From Blakeslea trispora (taxonomy: Eukaryota > Mucoromycota > Mucoromycetes > Mucorales > Choanephoraceae): a stretch of DNA of 64,000 nucleotides. This document shows positions 43,534-55,578 of the stretch, in pieces. The stretch spans positions 248,001-312,000 of the forward strand of contig JAIWNE010000010.1 of NCBI GenBank assembly GCA_025331445.1, given 5' to 3'. Every line of letters starts with the position of its first letter. The first letter of the stretch is position 1. Made by a program: the position numbers and the translations under genes. The notes below the pieces were generated by a model. That model did no database searches, was not told the origin of the DNA, and worked only from the letters and a program-made list of their open reading frames with translations.

Positions 43534-44855
43534 TTATTTCTTTTTCGTTCTCAATGTCTGTCCAACACCTTTAAATGCTTTCTGTTCTGTTTCTTGTTCT
43601 TGTTGTTTAGATGGTGGAGGAATGACTGGGAAACCAAAGTAAAGATGGCCAAATGGAAGGTGAAGAGGTCCGTCTTCTTGTTGATCTTCTTGTGTGTTAT
43701 TATCCAGAGTATCCTCTGCTGTACTATATATAAAACAATCAATCAAGTAGTCTATTGGATCATATGCATATCTTACAGTCGACTCTTTCCTCGAAGACTT
43801 TGACCACCACCACGAAAAGGTACAAATTGTGTTTGTGGAGGTGCCGGTAAATCAATGTTCATTTTACTCTTCTAACATGTGTATCAGTGTCTATTTCGAC
43901 ATACTAACGATTTCTCTCTCTTACCATGGTCTGTGTAGGCTTGACAGAGGGTTCAGTATAGCCTACAGGTGGAGCAAAATCGACTTCTAGATCGGTTTCA
44001 ACAATAGAGATACCCATATGATCCTGTTGATCTGGCTTTACTTCTAATACCTTGATTTCATATATCTTGTTGTTGTAATTGATCTGAATCACATCACCCA
44101 CTGTTAAGGTTGAAAAGTTACGTAAAGCCTTTTCAAGCCTATAGGGAAATTAGTGATGGTTTCCTTGTTCTGTCTGCTTTACTTACACAGCACGATGATC
44201 TGTAATGTCTAGAAAGTCAGTGGATTGAGGTTGAATCTTGACAAATGAACCGAGTGGTAAAGTGACATTCTTGACTTCAATAATGCTACCGGGTTCAGTA
44301 CCTAATGTCTCCATCATCTTATTGAACAATCAATCAGTCAATCAGTCAATCAGTTTATAAAAACAGAGAATTACCCATTGTGGTAAATACACTCTGCCTT
44401 CTTCTGCAATAAATTCAAGTACACCAGCATGGCTATGTTTCTTTTCAGCACCATGCATCAGTTTAAATAGCATGGGATAAGAGATATTCAATTGAGCTAT
44501 TGTGCATGATGAGGTTTTGATCTAGTGTTCTCTCTATCAGGACTTACAAAGTTTCTCTAGAGCAGACTGTGGTAAAATGACTACAAATAGGTTTAGAAAG
44601 GAGTGGATTGAAGTGTATGAATAATACTGACTTTTGCCACCATAATTGACGCCTTCTCTTTCATCCCCATTACGCATCATGGCAATAGGGAAACAACGAT
44701 AGTTTTCAGAAAAACCTCGATTGGGATTCATAAAACCACCTAATGTAGGACGCAAACCACCAAAGAAAGAGTTGGAAAAGGCGTCATCATCGTTATAGTC
44801 GTTAAACTAGGATTTTGTTATTAAGTGTTTATCTGTTTGTCCATTTCCATACCAT
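43534..44855 (-). CDS. UFD1: UFD1, substrate-recruiting cofactor of the Cdc48/p97 ATPase
   Basis: Several exons. The ATG (44855-44853) stands alone and is followed at once by a 46-bp intron (GTATGG...CTAG). Then comes FNDYNDDDAFSNSFFGG, and the UFD1 fold continues with RCFPIAMMRNGDEREGVNYG, KIILPQSALEKL, NISYPMLFKL, AGVLEFIAEEGRVYLPQW, MMETLGTEPGSIIEVKNVTL, PLGSFVKIQPQSTDFLDIT, LEKALRNFSTLTVGDVIQIN and VETDLEVDFAPPVGYTEPS. The C-terminal part has FVPFRGGGQSLRGK, the region that in known UFD1 contacts NPL4/Cdc48, and ends GQTLRTKKK. With NPL4 it recruits polyubiquitinated proteins to Cdc48 for extraction, for example in ERAD. Confidence 0.95.
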
Positions 44856-45215
44856 TGTCAAGTTGAAGAGAAAAGAGAGAGAGAAAAAAGTAATGACGCA
44901 AAAAAAAATAAAAAATAAAAAATAAGGGCTCAAACAGTGACTTGCATAGACGCGTTAAATTGAATGTGTCTATTTTTTTTTCTTACTTGTTTGATAGATG
45001 ACCGAAAAGAGATAGGCTTAAAGAATAGAGAAAAGTAAGCTATGGGCTATCATGTATCATTCACTCTTTGGATCATTTTGATAGATAGACACTACAGCAT
45101 ACATCAGACATCAGCGGACATTTAAAATTGATATGCAAAATAAAATAAAAAAATAAAGCAAGAGAATCTTCTCTGCTTTTTCTCTCTTTTTTTTTTTTTT
45201 TTTCTTGAAAGAACT
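44856..45215. promoter_or_regulatory. Divergent promoter region, UFD1 and CSN1
   Basis: UFD1 runs leftward and CSN1 rightward from this 360-bp spacer, so it must carry both promoters. It has T-rich tracts at 45180-45204 immediately before the CSN1 ATG. Confidence 0.5.
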
Positions 45216-46711
45216 ATGCGTGTTGAACCTATATCAGACTTTGATTTTGAAGCTTATATTCAAAACTATGAAGGTGAGAGTTATATGAAACAAGCTTCTT
45301 TAGAGTATATTGATCTTTTTCTCTATTTAGGCTATACACGTATCACTCGAAGTTTGTTTATAGCCAAACGAGCCAGCCCACCACTCTCGATAAAGGCCTA
45401 CAAGACAGCCATTCAAGATATCAAGGAACACACCTATCAAACAACCAAATATCAACAGACTCTAGAAGCCCTGAACGCTCAACTCGCTCAACAAAACCAA
45501 CCTACCCTGCCTATCGATCAACATTGGTTAACAGAGACCAGAAAGAAGAGTTTAGCTGAATTTGAAGCATTAGAAGCCAAAGTAAAGACAGCCAAACAAA
45601 GCTATTCAAGAGAGGATGTTCGAGTAAGCTACTGTCTAAATCAAAAGCAAAGCCAATAATTGACCATCTAGTCTAGGTTAGTCAACAACAATTGGGTGAT
45701 TATTATCATAAAAAGGGGGATGTGTCTGCTGCCACCAAGACATTTATACGCACAAGAGACTTTGCTACTACCAGTCAACATATCATTGATATGTGCTTTC
45801 GTACCATCCAAGTAAATAAGAAAAGAAAAGTGAAATGAAGCTATCGTTTTAAGCAAGATTACAGGTTTATTTAGATGATCAGAATTATTCCCATGTGATT
45901 CAGACACATATCACTCGAGCTGAATCCACTCCCAATCTACCGGACAAGACAAATACGATATCGAAACTAAGATGTTGTCAAGCTGTCTCTCTCTTGGGTG
46001 CGGCTGATACACCTTCTCATTACCGTGCTGTAGCCGATGCTCTGATGGAAGTCTCGTTTGAATCAGCAGGCATGATCCAGACCATCATGTCACCCAACGA
46101 TGTAGCCATCTATGGTGGTCTCTGTGCCCTTGTCTCCATGGATCGTCGTCAGCTCAACAACCAGATCTTGAACAGTCAGTTTAAACATTTTCTGGTACTA
46201 GAACCCTCTCTTCAGGCCCTGTTGACAGCCTTTTATCAATCGAAATATGCTGTCTGCTTTGAGTTGTTGTCGAGATACCAACATCAACTCCAACTGGATC
46301 TCTATCTGGCTCCTCATGTGGACCGATTGGTTCAGTTGGTGCGTGAGAGGGCCATGATTCAGTACTGTCTGCCTTATTGTGTGGTGGATATGCGCAAGAT
46401 GGCCAATGCATTGGATGTTAGTCTAGAGGTATTGGAAGATGAGTTGATCGAGTTGATTGGCAAGAAAGACAAGATTCATGCACGTATTGATAGTCATCTC
46501 AAGGCAAGTAGATTCAATAGATTCATGAGCCTGTAACTTATCCAGATCATAGATTCTCTGTACAAAGAAACAAGAAAAACGAGTGAAAGCATTTGAGCAA
46601 TCTTTATTGGCTGGTGATGAATTTGAGAAATCATCAAGAGCTCTTTTAATTCGACTTCATTTGTTAAAGGCTAATCTGGTAGTGACACAAGAGACTTCAT
46701 TTTCAAAATAA
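45216..46711 (+). CDS. CSN1: COP9 signalosome subunit 1 (CSN1)
   Basis: Four exons (45216-45623, 45677-45811, 45865-46503, 46553-46711) give 446 residues; human CSN1 has 491. N-terminal features are FDFEAYIQNYEGESYMKQAS, and the helical repeat region includes QQQLGDYYHKKGDVSAATKT and FIRTRDFATTSQH. The PCI domain contains MSPNDVAIYGGLCALVSMDR, RQLNNQILNSQFKHFLVLEP, RERAMIQYCLPYCVVDM, the winged-helix part and IHARIDSHLK. The C-terminal helix is VKAFEQSLLAGDEF. The last intron has a GC donor (AAG|GCAAGT); only this choice keeps the C-terminal helix in frame. CSN1 is a scaffold of the COP9 signalosome, which removes NEDD8 from cullins. Confidence 0.93.
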
Positions 46712-46733
46712 TAATAATAAAAAGGGGGGGATA

Positions 46734-47787
46734 TTAAAGCTCTACAGGAGCAGCAATGGAAACCTGAGTAGCAGATCGAATGACTTCTGGTCTATGGGTA
46801 TCTGGTTCTTTGACAGGACTTGAACAATCTAACTCATCACTCTGTAATACGGGTGTCCTGACCAGTCTGATGCTATCGTCTGTCGACTGTCGACGTGTCT
46901 TTCGTCTATGGTCTGTGCTGATAGGTGGCGGTTTTTTATGATGTAATGGTGCATTGGATGAAACGGATCGAGAAGAAGGTGATGTACTATCGATCGCTTC
47001 GGGAGGTTCGACCCATTCAGTCGGAATGACACAAGGGAACATGGTGCCTAATTTAGCAGCACGATTGATCCAGCCAGGTGCTGTCCTACCTGTTAAACGC
47101 CTGCACAAATCTTCAGAGAAATGATTGCAGTTTCTATATGTATATTAGCGACAAACTCATGGTTGGGATAGAATCTGCTTACCTTGTTAATAGTTTATAT
47201 GAAGTACCTACATATTCCTTTGAGATATCTTGTAATACTTGATCAATTTCTTTTTGTGATAGATTGGTATAACCCATATGAATGGATTGTCTATCAAACA
47301 AGTTAAACACAGTCAACCAAACCATTCAGCTATTTCTTTTTACTTGAACAATAAGCCTTGAGGACCCACTCTGGGTTTGACCATAAAGACACCTGTCACA
47401 TGTTCATAATCATGTCCACCAAAACAATATTCATTGTCGCCAATCTCAATGCCTGAATGATAAATACCTTGTTTGATTTTTTTTTTTAGTCTATTTGTTT
47501 TACTGCTATTTTCTTTGTCCCATAAATTTACCAAGGCCTAAAAAAAACCCTAAATTTGTCAAAAAACCTGGTTGAAGCTAATAAAGTCGAAATGAATTCT
47601 CGTTTCTTTTGTTTTTGTTTATAATAACCATGTACCATATCATACACATTCAAAACAACTATCAAAAAAAAAGTTTTTTGCTTAATAACTATACTCATCA
47701 CGATCACTTTCTTTGTTTACTTCTTCGCTTTTCTTGTTCTGAATCCACTTCGGTCTTGTTAAGCGCACTTCGAATAAGGTTGAGCAT
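46734..47787 (-). CDS. PPPDE peptidase, desumoylating isopeptidase-like
   Basis: About six exons. ATG 47787 (MLNLIRSALNKTEVDSEQEK) is followed by short exons giving IVLNVYDM, then LQPGFLTNLGFFLGLG, then IYHSGIEIGDNEYCFGGHDY, with catalytic His in YHSG. Next come SIHMGYTNLSQKEIDQVLQD and KEYVGTSYKLLTR, then NCNHFSEDLCRRLTGR, with catalytic Cys in NCNHF, and PGWINRAAKLGTMFPCVIP. The His-Cys dyad and the flanking blocks are those of the PPPDE (DUF862) superfamily, whose characterised members DESI1 and DESI2 remove SUMO or ubiquitin. A Ser/Arg-rich tail follows. It converges tail-to-tail on CSN1 with only 22 bp between the stop codons. Confidence 0.9.
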
Positions 47788-49521
47788 AGTTCATAACTTC
47801 TTCAAGTATAGACTATAAACAGAGAAAAAGTAAAAAAATAAAAAATAAAAAAAAAGAGGGAGATGATGGACAGTTTAATATGGTAAATGAATTCGGACTT
47901 GAAAACCTAGAGTGTGTAACCTTGTAAAGTCTTCAAGCCCAAAAAAAAAAGGGCTGTGCTCTTTTGGCTGAGATATTCTTTCATGAGTTGTGATTTCCCG
48001 AGTAAATGTCATTGCTCTCTTTTATTTCTTGTATCTGTTTGTTGATGCGTACAAGAAACATGTTGTCTCTTACTCGACTATCTGAGCAAATGCAAGTAAA
48101 GAGATCAACATCATGTACTTGCAAACAAGAATACCCAGAATTTGCCTTATCACACCTCTAAAGTATTCATACTTTTGAATTACCAATTTATCCATACCAG
48201 TAACTCACCTATCAACCTTTCTTATCAATGATGCTGAATAACAGGCATTTTCTTTCAAGTGTTTCCCCCCCCCCCTCTGGTTAGATTCTTGATGGGGGGT
48301 TTCAAGATACGCTTACATCTCATTTGCAATCCACAAAGTTCACTAAACAACAAAGACAAGAAAAAACAGGTTTTTAGTTATTTCCCTCCTGTTTTTTTTT
48401 CTTTTTATTGTTTAATCATGTTATTTAGTATTGTGAAATCAGATAAACTTGACTCTAATCTTTTATGATCAAAATCAAGACATGAGAAAATAGCAGAAAG
48501 ATATGAAGCATGTTGTGTTATAAAATGATGTTGAGCCCCATTTTGATCTACAATCTTACAGTGTATATAGCTTGTTGGTATGTTGTTTCTTTATGGCTTA
48601 AATAATTCCTCCCCATTTAGATCATTTTCATACGTCCATCCATAGTTTGGGTAATTGAATGGTCTAGATAATCTCTTGAGGAAAGAATGAACTGCATATA
48701 AACATTGACAACAGGATATTGAATCTTTTAAAACATTGCAAAATAAAAAAAGTTTTCCTTCTTCTAAAGTCAATCATTGTATATGCATAAAAGATTGTTT
48801 TCCAATCGACCAAGGTGAATATAGGTGTTGCCTTCTTTCTTCTATCATGTCTCTCTTTTCGCTTGATTGGACTGACTAGAGGGGAATGGAAAGAGATGAT
48901 TGTCATGAATGATTGTGTGTCTATTTATACGGTTCTGTTGTACCACGTCTCACCAATACGCACCATTTCCAAAAAGTCGGCCCCCAATTTTACTATTCAT
49001 ATGCCTAAATTGGAAGGTGTCAAACGAGAGAATAAAGTGACACTGTACGATTTGTATGTCATGTTGGTACATAGATAGAGATGCCATCATTCAGAAAAAG
49101 AGATAGATTGTGTAGTCTAATTGATTCAGCAAAGAAAGAAGTGATGTTTAAGGTGAAGGAAAGCACAGATAGGATCACCTCCTCTTATGCTTAACAGATC
49201 ATATGATTACAATAGCATGCTGCAATTCTCTCCTTGAACTGTTGACAGCAGATGAAATCCCCCCCCCATAACTCACCTTACACTCCATAGGTTATAATTA
49301 CAACTAGTCTGCAATACACACTTTTTTTTTTTATAAACTATTAGACATTTTCATCATCATTAAAAAAAAAAAAAGGGAGAAAAAAAAAAAGTAGAGACAG
49401 AAACCCAAACGATAATTAAAGCGGCTTTCTAAACCCTTATTGTTTAAGAAAATCATCACTACGTTTTTGTTTCTTTTTTTTTTCATTCTTTCTCTTTTTG
49501 TGTGTATGTATGATCTTTAAA
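47788..49521. other. Long intergenic region upstream of KIN1 and the PPPDE gene
   Basis: The flanking genes diverge, so promoters for both lie here. Homopolymers include C11 near 48266 and several A/T tracts. An 87-codon plus-strand frame (48815-49078) has no domain or splice support. Confidence 0.5.
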
Positions 49522-51617
49522 ATGACAGAATCCCCTAGGATAATCCATGAAACCATATTGGAATCAGAGCATCCATTGCTAGAACGAACATTGACTCGAA
49601 ATGAATCTGCCAATAAACAACGCATGGTGGGTAAATACTATTTATGCAAAACACTCGGTAAAGGATCAATGGGAAAAGTAAAATTGGCTATTGATTCCGA
49701 GACAGGAGAAAAGGTAGAAGAAGATGGTAGTTGCTAGTGTGATGCTTAATTTACACATAAAGCTTAGGTGGCTGTCAAGATTGTATCTCGTAAAGGAAAG
49801 ACCCAGAAATCATCAGAGAAAAGCCGAGAAATACGAACGATTCGAGAAGCAAGCATCATGTTGCTCTTGAATCATCCAAATATTGCTCAAGTCTATGAAA
49901 TGAGACAGATCAGCGATAGTTATTATCTGTTTATGGAATATATCGATGGAGGTCAATTGCTTGATTATATCATTTCTCATGGAAAACTAAAAGAAAAACA
50001 AGCAAGGCAGATCTCGAGGCAGATTGCAAGTGCTTTAGGTATACAGTATAGACAAAATAATAATCATTTGTGAAAATTCACAGGTATTATTTAGATTATT
50101 GTCATAGAAATTCAATTGTTCATCGAGGTAATTTTGTCAAGAAAGAACGTAAAAGTGCATCTAAACTACCCCCCTTTTAAAAAAGATCTAAAAGTGGAAA
50201 ATATCTTGATTTCAGCAAATGGCAATATCAAAATCATTGATTTTGGACTCTCCAATGTATTTACTGCCAAATCTCATCTATCGACCTTTTGTGGATCACT
50301 TTATTTTGCAGCACCCGAATTACTGGATGGAAGACTCTATACGGGTCCGGAAGTAGATGTATGGAGTTTTGGTATTGTGATTTATGTGCTAGTATGTGGT
50401 ATAGTACCATTTGATGATCCTACCATCAGTGGTATGCATCGAAAAGTAAAACAAGGCATGGTTGGATACCCTTCCTATCTATCATCAGGTAAAATCATCA
50501 ACTCACTTTTATCCCCCAATTCACTCAACTCTCAATAGAATGTCGACATTTATTAAAACGAATGATTGTGACCACACCCACCAAACGAGCCACCCTGTCT
50601 GAAGTCATCCATCATCTATGGCTGAACAAGGGATATCCTTTACCTGTAGATAATCATCTACCTAAAAGAAAACCATTGACTTTACCTCTGGATGAGGATG
50701 TGATCAAGGGCATGCGTGGATTTGAATTTGGATCGGATGATACGATCAAGACGGAACTTGAAGGTCTCATCCGTTCCGAGGAATACCAAAGAGATGCCAG
50801 ATTTCTAGAAGCCTTACATGCTTCCTCCAAACATCAAACCACCATGCCATTCTATGATCCCATCTCTATGCCAGCTGCCTATCACCCTTTAGTCTCCATC
50901 TATTATCTGGTACAAGAACGGATGGAGCAGAACGAATCAGGACAACCCATAAACCAGCCCATGGCTCTATCCAGACAATCCAGCCATTCTACAGACATCC
51001 AAAGAAGAAGCTTGCTAGACTCGTTTGATCCATCCAGTACTTCCACCACAAGACATGCATCACTCCCAAGACGATTGAGTCATAAGCTATGGATGGAAAG
51101 CAGTTCAAACAAAGATCCACCTACCAGTCGATTCAATCGTCTTCTCAATAGGGCTACCTCAGTCACCGTCAAGGATTTTCCTTCCATGCAACAAGCCAGA
51201 CTATCAAGAGCACCTACCGAACATGCCTGTCATACACTCGAATACATGCGACGTAAGTCTGCTATTCCCATGCCACAAGAGGTCAAGCAAACCATGGAAA
51301 ATAGGCACCATGCTGATGAACACATTAGGTCTGTCTATATCAAGGGGCTCTTTTCTGTCTCGACCACATCTACCAAAAAGGCTTCTGTGATACGGTCTGA
51401 ATTGATAGATGTGCTCACTGACAAACCTCATCTTCAGTTTAGAGAGACAGAGGATCGATTTGAATGTTGGATGGATCATGAAGTTGTGTTTGATATCTAT
51501 ATAGTCAAGATACCTTGGTTGTTGGGTATGCGAGGTATTCAGTTTCGAAGAATAAGTGGAGATCCATGGCGATATAAAACTATCTGTAGTCAACTACTTG
51601 ATTTATTACAGTTATAA
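49522..51617 (+). CDS. KIN1: KIN1/KIN2-type Ser/Thr protein kinase with KA1 domain
   Basis: Five exons (49522-49713, 49768-50038, 50095-50127, 50186-50488, 50539-51617) give 625 residues. I use ATG 49522 ([10 protein letters not shown]); an upstream in-frame ATG at 49498 is less likely. The kinase motifs are complete: [12 protein letters not shown] loop, VAVKI lysine, [25 protein letters not shown] catalytic loop, IDFGLSN (DFG), [18 protein letters not shown] activation segment, [15 protein letters not shown] and [15 protein letters not shown] Ser/Thr-rich linker follows. The last 60 residues form a KA1 domain ([20 protein letters not shown], then [19 protein letters not shown]). Family members are MARK/Par-1 relatives at the cell cortex that act in polarity and exocytosis. 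The protein is shorter than the roughly 1,000 residues of yeast Kin1/Kin2. Confidence 0.93.
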
Positions 51618-51954
51618 GCACCCCATGCGATTAAAAAAAAAATTGTATAATTTTGCATGATTGAAATTTGTTGATTGGAGGAGAGAAATTACCATAGTTG
51701 GTGTAACCCATTTATGGTAAGAAATTTTTTCTTTTCTAAGCGGGGTCCTTTTTTTCAAAATGATAATGAGAGTCGTACAGGGCCTTTGTGTGTGTGTGCA
51801 AATGACACACCTTTTTTATTTTCTTTTTTTTTTTTTTTTACTTTTCTCCTTCTTGTTTCTTTTTCTCTTTTTTTTTTACTCTAAAAATAATAAAAAAAAG
51901 GGTAAATAAAGAAACAAGCTATAAATACTCGACTATTTTTAACAAGTTTGTTAG
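51618..51954. promoter_or_regulatory. Spacer between KIN1 and the MADS-box gene
   Basis: About 340 bp of T-rich DNA, including long T tracts at 51820-51880. The MADS-box promoter is expected here. Confidence 0.4.
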
Positions 51955-53319
51955 ATGGGACGAAAGAAGATCAAGATTCGACCTATTCTAGATGAGCGAA
52001 ACAGACAAGTAAAGTAAATGCTGTTTAAACCTTTATTCTTTCAGTTGACTCATCCGTCAAAACTAGGTGACTTTTCTAAAGCGGAAACATGGTTTAATGA
52101 AAAAGGCTTATGAACTCAGTGTACTCTGTAACTGCGAAATTGCATTGTTAATATTCAACAACAATGGGAAATTAGTACAATATGCTAGTACAGATATTGA
52201 TCAGATTTTGATGAAATATACAGAGGTAATGAAACATTACTATTGAAAGATACCAGATAGGCAAACTCATTACTATTGAACAGTATAATGATTCTCATGA
52301 AAGTAAATCAAATCAAGATGTAAAGTCATGATTTCATAAAGAACATACACATATTACTGATGATGGTATTTAGTTTGTAAATAGTGAAGACAATGATCCT
52401 TGGGAAGAAGGCGAGAATGAGACAGTCAAGAAAGAAGGTGCAGTTTTGAGAGAAATATTAAAATCACCTGTTCCACAACAAACGATTGAACCATCTTTGT
52501 CACGTCAAGAATCACCTGTGGAACCAACTGTGGATTCACCTTCATCCATCACACAAGCTCAACCACCACCTCCACCTCCACCACCACCGCCTCTTCCTAC
52601 CCTTCCTCCTGCAGAGACACATCTTCCTCGTTATTCAGTAAGTTATGCTCCACCAATTCAAGGATTTTATGATGTCTATGGTCATCTACATCCATCCCAT
52701 CCCATCTATGTAGCACAGGTAAGAGCTTTATTGTTGTTATCAAACAAAATAGTCATGACTTTTTTTTCTATTTGATAGAGTCAACTCTCTAGTTATACAC
52801 CTGTCTTACCCACACAAACCAACTATGCCAATAGGCCAATGACACCTACCAACAATGGTACTTATTATCGACGACCTGAACCGTCTTTTGAACTAGCCCA
52901 GATCAATAAACGACCAGCCAATTTAAGAGTAGAGATCCCTCATGAACCCACTCATCCACCAGAACCTTCTGCCTTGGTGATTGCACCTCCTTCTGCCCTA
53001 CCTTCTCAATTTGCACATAACCTTCCCTCTCCTTCCACTTTTTATCCCGAATTCTATCAACAAAACGAACTACCTAGTCCTCTTCATTTTTCTTCAACAC
53101 CTGTTTCAGGAAATACAGCTTTTCATTGGCCATCAAGAAATCTAGTCACTGGCCAGATGGGTGAATATCGACCTTCTCCTCTAGCTAAAATGTAAGTTGA
53201 AAAAAGAAAAGGCATAAAATAGCTTAAATGTATTTGTTTATTTTAGAGATGAAAATGATACTCTAAAACGACATCATTCTTTTGATCATGATCATCAGAG
53301 TAAAAAAGTCAAATATTGA
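51955..53319 (+). CDS. MEF2/RLM1-type MADS-box transcription factor
   Basis: Six exons (51955-52008, 52067-52225, 52284-52319, 52374-52718, 52779-53191, 53247-53319) give 359 residues. The MADS domain begins [18 protein letters not shown], is interrupted by a 58-bp intron, and continues [40 protein letters not shown] and [21 protein letters not shown] corresponds to the MEF2 domain start, so this is the type II (MEF2/Rlm1/Smp1) class rather than SRF/Mcm1. A proline run (about 12 residues) and Pro/Ser-rich tail follow, and the protein ends with a basic [17 protein letters not shown] that may serve as a nuclear signal. In yeast, Rlm1 works downstream of the cell-wall-integrity MAP kinase; whether that holds here is inference. 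Confidence 0.94.
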
Positions 53320-53517
53320 AACATTTACAAATCTTTTTCCCTTTTTTTTTTTTTGTGCGGGTAAAGAGAGAGTGTATGAGATTGTTTGGAAAAGAAGCAC
53401 ACTAGGGGCTAAACTTATTTCCTGACTTTTTCTTTCTTTACTCTCTCTCTCTCTTTTGAAATCCATGTGTATAATAAAGAGTGACAAGGAACAATAGGTG
53501 TGTGTATATATTCTATC

Positions 53518-54756
53518 TTAAATTTCTTGCAAGAACTTTTCAAGGGTTTGATTGTCCCAAATGTCTGGTAAAAACCCTGTTTGATTGTGTTCAAATAAAG
53601 GTGCGGATGATGGAGGAGGTGTCATGCTATAAGGTTGCCATAGGTCTAAAACAAAGAGATCAATCGATAGGAAAACACAATCAACTCTCAAATTTACCTT
53701 GACTTTCTTGAGTTTGTCTATGATCTATACTTTGGCGAAGACCAGAAGGTTTTCTTGTCATCATAAACTGCTCATTTAGAAAAGAAGGAGTATGATCATT
53801 GGGTAAAGAAGAAGCAAGACGGTGTTCCTGCTTTGTTTGAGAAGACCGCCTTGAAGGTGGTGGGGAGTAAGGCGAGAACCGGGTCTTTGGGGACTGTAGA
53901 CTCATGTTGGAGATACGTCGAGGCAGACTGATGGGAGAACTATTGGCCTGACCAACCATCTTTCGATGAACCAGAGCATCATGTTCCTCTTTTAGACGGT
54001 GCCATAATTCAGCTTTCCGACCCGTGGCCGATAAGCCTCTTTCACGCAACGTCTCTTTCAATTCAGCTACCGTAATGTCATCAAAATCAATCTTTTCCAG
54101 CTTTTCATCCAATTGACGACGATGTGTCTCGCTATCGATAGGACGGCTTGACTGATGGTTGGCTACCACGCGTTGAATTTGAATGGGAGGTGGTTTGATG
54201 GCGGGTGAAGGTAACATTGTTTGTGATGGTGCAACTTGAGTTTGGTTATACAAAGAGTGATTGTCTTGAGAATTAAGCTTTAATTGTTGAAAGTGAGGTG
54301 GCACAGAAGAAGATCGCCTTGATGATTGTAATTGATGAATGGAAGGATGATGTAGGTCAGTTAGAATAAAGTCGTTTTGTCCGGAAAGAGTTGTGTAAGG
54401 GTGAGGTGATGAAGCCAGATTGGAATCTGTAGAAGTGGATGATTCGGGTGAATGAGAAATAGGATTGGCATATCGGCTCATCTTTGAAATAATGAATCAT
54501 TCATGCATCTACATGTTACTCTTATTTTACTTACTGTATCAAGAGAAGGTAGAGAGGAAGAAGGGTAGCCTAGTTCTATCGGTTCCGCTAAGCCTTCATG
54601 TGTAAGAGTAGAAAACAAGTCCATGTCGAAATGGGTTTGATGGATTGGTACGTCCAGTGGTTGTGTGGGTAGACTGCTGGATTCTTCAGGATATTGTGAT
54701 GGATTAGGCTCAAATGGGCTAATTAATAAATTCATAGATGTTTCGTTGGATTGCAT
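53518..54756 (-). CDS. SAP-domain protein
   Basis: Three exons. ATG 54756 opens MQSNETSMNLLISPFEPNPS. A 60-bp intron follows LPSLDT, then MSRYANPISHSPESSTSTDS and a long Ser/Pro/Gln-rich region. The SAP domain reads DFDDITVAELKETLRERGLS and ATGRKAELWHRLKEEHDAL, about residues 205-240. After the second intron the protein ends DLWQPYSMTPPPSSAPLFEH and WDNQTLEKFLQEI. SAP domains bind AT-rich DNA or RNA in nuclear proteins involved in chromatin or transcription. The rest is disordered, so a more exact role cannot be given. It converges on the MADS-box gene with about 200 bp between stops. Confidence 0.85.
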
Positions 54757-55578
54757 AAAGTAAAAGAGAGAGAGAGAAAAAAAGAGAGAAAAAAGAGATA
54801 ATCCATCACACAAAGGTATTGGCCAGACTTGAATGAAGAACCGATTTGAGACGCAACCTTCCTAAAATGGAAGAGGCGAAACTGCCGTGACGATGACTTA
54901 AAAATATCTCTCTTTTTTTTTTTTTTTACTTGCATACAGGCTCTTTTCTCGGATTTGATTGGACCAGAAAAGGCGTACGACCTTGAATCTGGAGTAACTT
55001 TAAATGGGACATCTGAAACCCAAAAAAAGAAAAAGAAAACCGTAGCCAACGATCGGAAAACTTGTAAAGTTAACAATGCGTTTCCCGAAAATCGAATTTT
55101 TTTTTGTTAAATCTAGAAAAGCCCTATTTATGATACACAACAATGTCGAGTGAGGGGGGGGGGCACATGTCTTTCCGAAAAAAAAAAAGGACATTCTTTT
55201 TTGCCAACTATTCTTTCAAGTTCTTGGCGCTCTTTTTTCTTAAAATGATACATTGAGGCATCAAGCTGCGGTTTATTAAAAAAAAAAAAAAAAAAGTTTA
55301 TTTTATAAGATGATTTATTGCAATTTAGTAGTCCTTTGACTTACATTCAACTAAAGACTTTAAAAAAAAACCAATGCGAATGAACTAATAAGACTGATGA
55401 AAAGTGGCTTAAATCTACAGATGAGTTTTTTATTAGAACTAGAGTCAAAAGTGGCTTATGTTAGGCACCATCATGCCTTTTTTTTTTCTATGAGAAATCA
55501 TTCTTTTATTAGAATATACAATTGGCTATCAAAAAAAGCAGATAGAAATAAATGTTATATATATACAAGGAATTAAAC
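54757..55578. other. Intergenic between SAP and P5 ATPase genes
   Basis: Contains the SAP gene promoter (minus strand, just above 54757) and the 3' side of the ATPase gene. Several long A and T runs occur (54913-54927, 55279-55295). Minus-strand open frames here (54813-55194) run through homopolymers and have no domain. Confidence 0.45.

Noticed and set aside
48815..49078. 87-codon plus-strand frame upstream of KIN1
   Set aside because: No homology I know, no introns, and no conserved pattern; left as intergenic.
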